Origin: Paenarthrobacter nicotinovorans
Lineage (GTDB): Bacteria > Actinomycetota > Actinomycetes > Actinomycetales > Micrococcaceae
Assembly (NCBI RefSeq): GCF_021919345.1
Contig: NZ_CP089293.1
Span: 1,674,001-1,738,000 of the forward strand
Length of the DNA: 64,000 bases
Direction: 5' to 3'
The notes under the pieces were generated by a model. That model had not been told where the DNA came from. It worked only from the letters and a program-made list of their open reading frames with translations, and ran no database searches. Below are positions 58,432 to 64,000 of the stretch, piece by piece. Position 1 is the first letter of the stretch; each line of letters opens with the position of its first letter. The translations under genes were made by a program, and so were the position numbers.

Positions 58432-58800
58432 ATGCCCCTCTCGGAGCACGAACAGAAGCTGCTTGAGCAACTTGAAAAGCAACTTCATGAGGACGATCCG
58501 AAGTTTGCCAACACCATGGGTTCGGATCCCATCCGCAGCTGGTCGACCAGGCATGTCATCATTGGCGTCCTTGGGGCAATCGCCGGCATTCTTCTCCTGC
58601 TGGTCGGCGTCTCGCTGCAGGCGATACCTGTGGGTGTCCTCGGCTTCATAGTCATGGGTGCTGGCGTGTACTTCGCGACGTTGCGTGGAGCGGCTTTCGG
58701 GAAATCCGGTAAGGGAAAGCCCGCCAAGGCCAAGCCCAAGAGCACCTTCATGAGCAGCCTCGAAGAGCGCTGGGATGAACGACGCCGCGACGACCACTGA
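58432..58800 (+). CDS. DUF3040 membrane protein
   Basis: 122 aa. The N-terminal MPLSEHEQKLLEQLEKQL is the DUF3040 signature. Two TM helices follow (HVIIGVLGAIAGILLLLVGV, IPVGVLGFIVMGAGVYFATL), then a Lys/Pro-rich cytoplasmic tail. It sits upstream of mraZ as Rv2169c does in M. tuberculosis. The function is unknown; a division or envelope role is suggested only by place. Confidence 0.92.
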   Translation: MPLSEHEQKLLEQLEKQLHEDDPKFANTMGSDPIRSWSTRHVIIGVLGAIAGILLLLVGVSLQAIPVGVLGFIVMGAGVYFATLRGAAFGKSGKGKPAKAKPKSTFMSSLEERWDERRRDDH

Positions 58801-58893
58801 CGGAGGCCGTGTCACTTCTCCCGGCAGCAGGCCATCGTGAGTCAGTCGCGCCCCTGAGCCCGCTCGTGGATTAAACACTTCCAATGCTTTGAC

Positions 58894-58916
58894 AAGGACC
58901 CGCCAAGCGGGTCCTT
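58894..58916 (+). terminator. DUF3040 gene terminator
   Basis: 10-bp inverted repeat AAGGACCCGC / GCGGGTCCTT with a 3-nt loop and TTTC after it, about 95 bp past the DUF3040 stop. Confidence 0.85.
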
Positions 58917-59157
58917 TCGCATTTAAGGGTTGCAACGCCCGGCCCCTCCATTTCCCACCACCAGCTCCACTTTCCTCCCGCCGAAAGCGGTTTTGGGGTG
59001 CAGAGCGCTTCCCAGGCGCCTTTCAGCTTCCCGGCGCGGGACTTGGACGTCGGCCGACGTGTCGATACCTCCACTTCACTCCACCCCCGGAAAACCCGCG
59101 GCAATTCGGCCCCGAGGAATCTCAAAGTGGTGGAGAAACGCCCACGAGTGCGTTGAC
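58917..59157 (+). other. Long region upstream of the mraZ promoter
   Basis: About 240 bp without a credible gene. It contains an extra AGTGGTGGAG at 59126-59135 that may be an additional weak MraZ site. I see no other clear signal. Confidence 0.5.
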
Positions 59158-59202
59158 TGTGGTGCGTTGTGGAGTAAAGTGGAGCACATAAGAGGGTAGT
59201 GG
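59153..59202 (+). promoter_or_regulatory. mraZ promoter with MraZ boxes
   Basis: -35 TTGACT (59153-59158) and -10 TAAAGT (59175-59180), 16-nt spacer. Direct repeats TGTGGTG (59158), TGTGGAG (59168) and AGTGGAG (59178) are exactly 10 bp apart. A further AGTGG at 59198 keeps the phase. MraZ binds such in-phase GTGG-type repeats and represses its own dcw promoter. The overlap with spacer and -10 fits repression. Confidence 0.75.
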
Positions 59203-59249
59203 CAGTGTTGGGTATGTACGGGCACCTTGACTGAGGGGCGGTGGGGCCA

Positions 59250-59681
59250 GTGTTTCTGGGCACTCACTCGCCGCGTCTCGATGAAAAGGGCCGGATCATA
59301 CTTCCCGCCAAGTTTCGTGAGGAGCTTGCAGAGGGACTGGTCCTCACAAGGGGCCAGGAGCGCTGCATCTACGTCTTCAGCCAGAAGGAATTCGAACGTA
59401 TCCACGAGTCGATGCGGGAAGCGCCATTGTCTTCCAAGCAGGCACGTGACTACATCCGGGTCTTTCTGTCCGGAGCCTCGGACGAAGTACCTGACAAGCA
59501 GGGGCGCGTGACCATTCCACCGGCGCTCCGTGCATACGCAGGCTTGGGAAGGGAGCTGGCAGTGATTGGTGCCGGCACCCGGGCCGAGATCTGGGATGCA
59601 GACGCTTGGAACGAGTACCTCAACGAGAAGGAAGCAGCCTTCTCGGAAACGGATGACGACAATCTGCCCGGGTTCATCTAA
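59250..59681 (+). CDS. mraZ: Transcriptional regulator MraZ
   Basis: 143 aa, first gene of the dcw cluster. Two SpoVT/AbrB-like halves carry [14 protein letters not shown] and [13 protein letters not shown]. It binds its own promoter as a ring-shaped oligomer. The GTG giving [15 protein letters not shown] is chosen because it matches the normal start and the 143-aa length of mycobacterial MraZ; a GTG at 59241 adds three residues. It is followed by a 163-bp gap to rsmH with a hairpin. Confidence 0.95.
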   Translation: MFLGTHSPRLDEKGRIILPAKFREELAEGLVLTRGQERCIYVFSQKEFERIHESMREAPLSSKQARDYIRVFLSGASDEVPDKQGRVTIPPALRAYAGLGRELAVIGAGTRAEIWDADAWNEYLNEKEAAFSETDDDNLPGFI

Positions 59682-59743
59682 CCGGTCGGTGGAAGCAGTA
59701 CCGCTTCTTGAATGGGATCTCCAGCCGCCCATCGGACAGTCTT

Positions 59744-59769
59744 CCTGGCTCAACTTCCCCTGAGCCAGG
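59744..59769 (+). promoter_or_regulatory. Hairpin between mraZ and rsmH
   Basis: Perfect 9-bp inverted repeat CCTGGCTCA / TGAGCCAGG with an 8-nt loop and no T tract. It could be a partial terminator or processing site that sets mraZ apart from the rest of the operon. Confidence 0.5.
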
Positions 59770-59844
59770 CCGGCGGACGATAGGCGCGGATGGGGATCCG
59801 GTTCAAGAATCACCATGCACGTAACTGAGGAAAGAGGAGGCAGC

Positions 59845-60843
59845 GTGGAAGAGCAGGACGCGGCAAAGCCCACATCGGAGCGCCACGTGCCCGTCCTGAA
59901 AGACCGCTGCATCAACCTGCTCGCTCCCGGCTTCGAAGCTGCCAGGAGCAGGGGAGAGACTCCTGTTGCCATCGATGCGACTCTCGGCATGGGTGGGCAC
60001 TCCGAAGCGATGCTGCAGCGCTTTCCCGATCTTCACCTCGTTGGCATTGACCGGGACGAAGAAGCACTTTCACTGGCCGGCGCCCGGCTGGAGCCCTTTT
60101 CGCAGCGCACTGACCTTGTTCACGCCGTCTATGACGAGATCGAGGACGTGCTGGCTGACCTCGGAATTCCGGAGGTCCACGGCATCCTGATGGACCTGGG
60201 AGTTTCCTCGCTGCAGCTGGACGAACGCGAACGTGGATTCGCCTACTCCTATGACGCTCCTCTGGACATGCGCATGGACACGAGCCGCGGGCAGACCGCC
60301 GCCGACGTCGTGAACACCTACAGCGAAGAAGATCTTGTCCGCATCATCCGCAAATGGGGCGAGGAGAAGTTCGCCGGACGGATTGCCAACAGGATCGTCA
60401 ACGCGAGGGCGGAGAAGCCATTTGCCACCACGGGCGAGCTCGTGGAGCAGATTCGCAGCGTGGTTCCTGCCGCCGCAGCGAAAAGCGGGGGACACCCTGC
60501 CAAGCGCACCTTCCAGGCTTTGCGCATCGAGGTCAACGAGGAACTCGATGTCCTGGAACGCGCAGTTCCGGCCGCAGTGGCCGCCACGGCGTTGGGTGGC
60601 CGCGTGGTGGTGATGTCCTATCACTCGCTGGAAGACAAGATCGTCAAGTCCGTATTCCAGAAGGGCTCGAAATCCTCGGCGCCGCTCGGGTTCCCGGTGG
60701 AGCTCGAGGAACACAAAGCTGAATTGAAGACAATCACCAAAGGCACGGAAGTGCCCACAGCGGCAGAAATCGCAGAGAACCCGCGCGCGGCTTCTGCGCG
60801 GCTGAGGGCCGTCGAACGCATCAAATCGAGGAGAGACGCATGA
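59845..60843 (+). CDS. rsmH: 16S rRNA (cytosine-1402-N4)-methyltransferase
   Basis: 332 aa, formerly Mra[14 protein letters not shown] opens the domain and [14 protein letters not shown] is the SAM motif; [16 protein letters not shown] and [14 protein letters not shown] are family blocks. It methylates N4 of C1402 in 16S rRNA. GTG start with AGGAGGCAGC directly upstream is preferred over ATG 59815. It overlaps the next gene by 4 nt. Confidence 0.96.
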   Translation: MEEQDAAKPTSERHVPVLKDRCINLLAPGFEAARSRGETPVAIDATLGMGGHSEAMLQRFPDLHLVGIDRDEEALSLAGARLEPFSQRTDLVHAVYDEIEDVLADLGIPEVHGILMDLGVSSLQLDERERGFAYSYDAPLDMRMDTSRGQTAADVVNTYSEEDLVRIIRKWGEEKFAGRIANRIVNARAEKPFATTGELVEQIRSVVPAAAAKSGGHPAKRTFQALRIEVNEELDVLERAVPAAVAATALGGRVVVMSYHSLEDKIVKSVFQKGSKSSAPLGFPVELEEHKAELKTITKGTEVPTAAEIAENPRAASARLRAVERIKSRRDA

Positions 60844-61511
60844 GCAACGCCGCAGCGAGGACTTTGCCCTCCGTGGTGGGCAACACTGCCCGCGCGCTTC
60901 CAACACCGGCAGGGAAGCCGGATGTCGCCCGCCGGCCGCGCACGCCGCTCTCCGTTGTACGCAGTGCTCCCGGCAGGCGCAGGACCCCCTTCGTGGTTCT
61001 GTGCTTCGTGGCCATGGCAGCGGCGCTCCTGACGGTCCTGGTGCTGAACATCTCCGTGTCGACGGCGCAGTACCAGCTGGTGCAGCTCAAGGCGCAGGCC
61101 GCGACCCTTAACAAGGAAAACCAGGACCTGACACAGAAGAAGCAGAACTTCGAAGCTCCCCAGAATCTGGCCGCCAAGGCTACAGAATTGGGTATGGTTC
61201 CTTCCACGGTCAAAGGCCAGATCGACCTGAACACCATGACGGTGACCGGGAAGGCTACTCCCGCAGTCAAGGGCGACAGCCCCGGGGCTGTTCTTGCTCC
61301 TCCGGCCGTCGGGGGCGTATTGGATGTTGTTCCCTCGGTGACCACCAAGGATCCTTTGGAGAACCTCAAGCCAGTCACCCCCGCGGCGCCGGCAGCGTCG
61401 GCCGCGCAGGCAACTGCGTCGGCAGCTCCGGCGTCCCCGGCAGCGAAACCGCCGGTGGATCTTCATGGAGGGTCGGTCCCGGCCCCCCAGCAGAAGACTC
61501 CCGGACAGTAG
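60840..61511 (+). CDS. FtsL-like division protein
   Basis: 223 aa. A basic N-terminus ([18 protein letters not shown]) is followed by one TM helix [20 protein letters not shown] (about residues 52-71), a coiled coil [20 protein letters not shown] and the ELGMVPS motif seen in FtsL/DivIC proteins. The last ~100 residues are Ala/Pro-rich and disordered. Its place between rsmH and ftsI is that of ftsL. It would link to FtsB/FtsQ at the septum. The sequence is poorly conserved, so the call is by position and architecture. Confidence 0.85.
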   Translation: MSNAAARTLPSVVGNTARALPTPAGKPDVARRPRTPLSVVRSAPGRRRTPFVVLCFVAMAAALLTVLVLNISVSTAQYQLVQLKAQAATLNKENQDLTQKKQNFEAPQNLAAKATELGMVPSTVKGQIDLNTMTVTGKATPAVKGDSPGAVLAPPAVGGVLDVVPSVTTKDPLENLKPVTPAAPAASAAQATASAAPASPAAKPPVDLHGGSVPAPQQKTPGQ

Positions 61512-61553
61512 TCCATCCGTCCACTGAACCAAGGCCAGCAGCAAGGAATCAAC

Positions 61554-63350
61554 GTGGCTCAGAACCCCGGCACATCGAATAAAACGAAGACGCCGGCGGC
61601 ACGAAGGCGGCTGCGCGTTGGGCTCGGCATCATGCTGACCCTGCTGCTGGTGGTCGGGGGCAAGTTGTTCATGGTCCAGGGCCTGGACATGGGCGGGATG
61701 GCCGAGGCTGCCCTTGCCAAGCGCCTGACCCCCCAGGTCCTCCCCGCTGAGCGTGGGCAGATCCTGGACGCGAACGGCACTGTTCTGGCCAGCAGCGTCA
61801 TCCGGTACAACATCGTCGTCGACCAGACCGTGAATACGAACACCGAGACGTTCCACCGCTACAACGAGAAAACGGAAAAGCTCGACGAAATCACGCGTGA
61901 CCAGGGCATTGCTGATCTTGCGGCCTTGCTCGGGACCGACGTCGCCAAGGTCCGGGACTCCCTGACGGGGGATAAGCGCTACTTTGTGGTCGCCAAGGAC
62001 ATCAAGCCTGAGCTGGAGGACCGGATTACCAAGCTCTACATCCCGGGACTCAAAGCTGAAGGCATCAGCAAACGCGTCTACCCGAATGGCAGCGTGGCCG
62101 GCGGGGTAGTGGGTTTCCTCAAGGACGGGACCACCGGCCAGGCGGGCATCGAGCAAACCCAGGACGAGATTCTCCGCGGTACTGAAGGCAAGCGCGTCTT
62201 CGAGATCGGTGCCGACGGCCTCCGTATTCCCGTGGCCACTGACGAACTGACACCTGCCGTCGACGGCAGTGACGTCAAACTGACCATCAATACCGACATC
62301 CAGTACTTCGCTCAACAGGCTATTCAGAGCCAGGTCAACAAAATGAATGCCGAGTGGGGTTCGATCGTCGTGATCGACACGAAGACCGGCAACCTCATCG
62401 CCCTGGCCGACACCAATGCCCCGGACCCGAACGACCCCGGCAAAGTCGACGCCAAGGACCGTGGCGTGCGTTCGGTGACTGCCGCCTACGAGCCCGGCTC
62501 CGTCCAGAAGATGATCACCGCTGCGGCGGCAATCGAGGAGGGCAAGTCCTTCCCGCTGGACCACTTCACCATTCCGCCCGCATACACCATTGACGGGCAG
62601 ACCTTCACGGACGCTTTCGAGCACGGCACCGAAGAACGCACACTCGCCGGCATCCTGGGCTGGTCCATGAACACCGGCACCGTGATGGTCGGGAGCCGCC
62701 TGAGCAAAGAGCAGCGGTATGACTGGCTGAAGAAGTTCGGCATCGGAGAGCAGACGGACATCGGGCTGCCGGCCGAAGCGACGGGCATCCTCGCCACGCC
62801 AGACCAATGGGATGAACGCCAGCAGTACACGGTGCTCTTCGGACAGGGCGTGTCGCAGTCGACGCTGCAGACGGTCCGGGCCTTCCAGAGCATCGCCAAC
62901 AACGGGGTGATGCTCCAACCCCGGCTGATTGACGGTTACATCGGCCCCGACGGCCAGGAGCAGAAGGCCCCTGCCAAGGATCCGCGCCAAGTGGTCTCGA
63001 AGGAGACCGCCCAACAGGTCAGGGACATCCTGGAGAGCGCAGTGACCGAGGGACAGATCAAGGATGCCGCCATCGACGGCTACCGTGTCGGCGCCAAGAC
63101 CGGTACGTCCCAAGCCCCGCGTGAGGACGGACTGCCGGGCTTCGATGGCTACACTGCCTCGATGGTTGGCATGGCCCCCATGGATGACCCCCGGTTCATC
63201 GTTGAAGTGGTCTTGCAGCGCCCCAAGGGAAACATCTATGGAGTCACCAACGGCCCGGTGTTCCGGTCAGTGATGGCACAGGTCCTGAGGACCTACAACG
63301 TGGCCCCATCCACCGGGACTCCCGCGCGGCTGCCCCAGTTCGTCAAGTAA
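61554..63350 (+). CDS. ftsI: Septal penicillin-binding protein 3 (FtsI, class B PBP)
   Basis: 598 aa. A basic N-terminus and TM helix LRVGLGIMLTLLLVVGGKLF anchor it. The dimerisation domain contains RGQILDANGTVLA. The transpeptidase has SVQK with nucleophile S316 (YEPGSVQKMI), SMN in LGWSMNTG and KTGTS. It cross-links septal peptidoglycan and is the target of beta-lactams. No PASTA domain is present. GTG start, 42 nt after the FtsL-like gene. Confidence 0.96.
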   Translation: MAQNPGTSNKTKTPAARRRLRVGLGIMLTLLLVVGGKLFMVQGLDMGGMAEAALAKRLTPQVLPAERGQILDANGTVLASSVIRYNIVVDQTVNTNTETFHRYNEKTEKLDEITRDQGIADLAALLGTDVAKVRDSLTGDKRYFVVAKDIKPELEDRITKLYIPGLKAEGISKRVYPNGSVAGGVVGFLKDGTTGQAGIEQTQDEILRGTEGKRVFEIGADGLRIPVATDELTPAVDGSDVKLTINTDIQYFAQQAIQSQVNKMNAEWGSIVVIDTKTGNLIALADTNAPDPNDPGKVDAKDRGVRSVTAAYEPGSVQKMITAAAAIEEGKSFPLDHFTIPPAYTIDGQTFTDAFEHGTEERTLAGILGWSMNTGTVMVGSRLSKEQRYDWLKKFGIGEQTDIGLPAEATGILATPDQWDERQQYTVLFGQGVSQSTLQTVRAFQSIANNGVMLQPRLIDGYIGPDGQEQKAPAKDPRQVVSKETAQQVRDILESAVTEGQIKDAAIDGYRVGAKTGTSQAPREDGLPGFDGYTASMVGMAPMDDPRFIVEVVLQRPKGNIYGVTNGPVFRSVMAQVLRTYNVAPSTGTPARLPQFVK

Positions 63351-63452
63351 GCTTCTTGGGCGTCTGTTTCGGTCACCATTCGATCCACCACTAACGGCCC
63401 GGGCGCCGCTGGCCCCCGGCCGGTCGTTCCACGAGCACCAACGGAGAACCAC

Positions 63453-64000
63453 GTGTCAGAGCACAAAGAGGCAGCTTCCAATACCGCGACGCCGGATGCC
63501 GGACGGTCAGCTTTCCGTCCCGCATCCGTTGCTGCGGTGCCCCTGGCGGTCATAGCGGGAGCGCTGGGAGTAACGGCCCCTGACGGCAGCCAGGACCTTG
63601 GCGTCACCGGCATCACGCTCAATTCCCGTGCCGTTGAACCGGGCGATCTCTACATGGCCTTGCCGGGCGCCACGCGCCATGGTGCCGATTTCGTACCCCA
63701 AGCCGTGGAGGCCGGTGCCGTCGCAGTGGTTACGGACGACGCCGGTGCACGCCAGCTTGCGCTGGCAACCGAGCAGCCCGTCCCTGTCCTCATCATTGCG
63801 GAGCCGCGGGCCGCCGTCGGGCCTTTGTCCGCGCTGATCTATCGCAGCCAACCGGAGGATGCGGCCTTCCCGTCGCTTTTCGGCGTCACGGGGACCAATG
63901 GCAAGACCACCACCACTTACTTCATCAACTCGCTGCTGCGTGCCTTGGGCAAGCAGCCGGGCCTGATCGGGACCATCGAGATAGTGGCCGGCGGAGAACC
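63453..64000 (+). CDS. murE: UDP-MurNAc-tripeptide synthetase MurE (partial, runs off the end)
   Basis: The open frame continues to the last base, giving ~182 residues. The N-terminal uridine-binding domain has VTGITLNSRAVEPGDLYMAL and the ATP P-loop GVTGTNGKTTTTYFI. MurE adds the third stem-peptide residue (L-Lys in Arthrobacter-type walls, meso-DAP in mycobacteria); the specificity region is beyond the window. GTG start after GGAGAACCAC, 102 nt after ftsI. Confidence 0.93.
   Translation, partial: MSEHKEAASNTATPDAGRSAFRPASVAAVPLAVIAGALGVTAPDGSQDLGVTGITLNSRAVEPGDLYMALPGATRHGADFVPQAVEAGAVAVVTDDAGARQLALATEQPVPVLIIAEPRAAVGPLSALIYRSQPEDAAFPSLFGVTGTNGKTTTTYFINSLLRALGKQPGLIGTIEIVAGGE

Noticed and set aside
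60621..63113. Minus-strand 830-aa frame opposite rsmH, ftsL-like and ftsI
   Set aside because: Antisense shadow; the plus-strand genes carry all the catalytic motifs.

Overview
The window is chromosomal DNA from a high-GC Gram-positive bacterium. I judge it to be a member of the Micrococcaceae, most likely Arthrobacter or Paenarthrobacter. The basis is the rRNA and spacer sequence, the G/C-rich third codon positions, frequent GTG starts, and a gene order that largely follows the M. tuberculosis blocks Rv1691-Rv1713, Rv1826-Rv1830 and Rv2158c-Rv2187. I recalled that synteny from memory and did not compute it. No phage, insertion sequence, integron or CRISPR array is visible, so this is mainly a core-genome segment.

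Layout. 1-4122: the end of an rRNA operon (16S 3' end, a spacer without tRNA genes, 23S, 5S, terminator). 4379-14709: a TPR protein with a large Arg/Asp repeat extension, HAD phosphatase, small ORF, tlyA, nadK, recN, pyrG, a NUDIX hydrolase and xerD. 14772-16093: a membrane protein and a MutT-like NUDIX gene. 16171-20478: a propionate (2-methylcitrate) operon on the minus strand, GntR regulator-prpD-prpB-prpC. 20552-24393: a CitA/CitB-type two-component system divergent from a DctA dicarboxylate symporter. 24648-32562: ParA-like ATPase, scpA, scpB, a pseudouridine synthase, tyrA, cmk, plsC and der. 32704-35430: tRNA-Pro(GGG), a MarR regulator divergent from an MFS transporter, and a membrane protein. 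35548-38618: gcvH, garA, a MerR regulator (FtsR type), a bifunctional-nuclease-family gene and a second MerR regulator. 38712-43220: a second ParA/MinD ATPase and pyruvate carboxylase. 43319-50877: acyl-CoA synthetase, ROK glucokinase, a small membrane protein, two tandem esterases, a second plsC and class II DAHP synthase. 50969-58800: PASTA Ser/Thr kinase, LysM/transglycosylase, an Rv2175c-like DNA-binding protein, polyprenyl diphosphate synthase, a lipoprotein, DNA polymerase IV and a DUF3040 protein. 59250-64000: the start of the division and cell-wall cluster, mraZ-rsmH-ftsL-like-ftsI-murE, with murE cut by the window end.

How the genes fit together. Several groups couple metabolism to growth: propionate and C4-dicarboxylate uptake and breakdown, pyruvate carboxylation, and GarA control of 2-oxoglutarate flux. 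The right-hand 13 kb is a cell-envelope and division region: sensor kinase, wall hydrolase, isoprenoid synthesis and dcw genes. The strongest non-coding signals are an eight-unit 9-bp repeat array upstream of the LysM transglycosylase, resembling MtrA sites; in-phase MraZ boxes on the mraZ promoter; two exact TGTATACA operators at the GntR gene; a 25-bp dyad in front of the second MerR gene; and a 34-bp processing stem that brackets 23S rRNA. The most unusual coding feature is the nucleotide-level repeat expansion that gives the first gene a ~300-residue Arg/Asp/Gly-rich disordered N-terminus.
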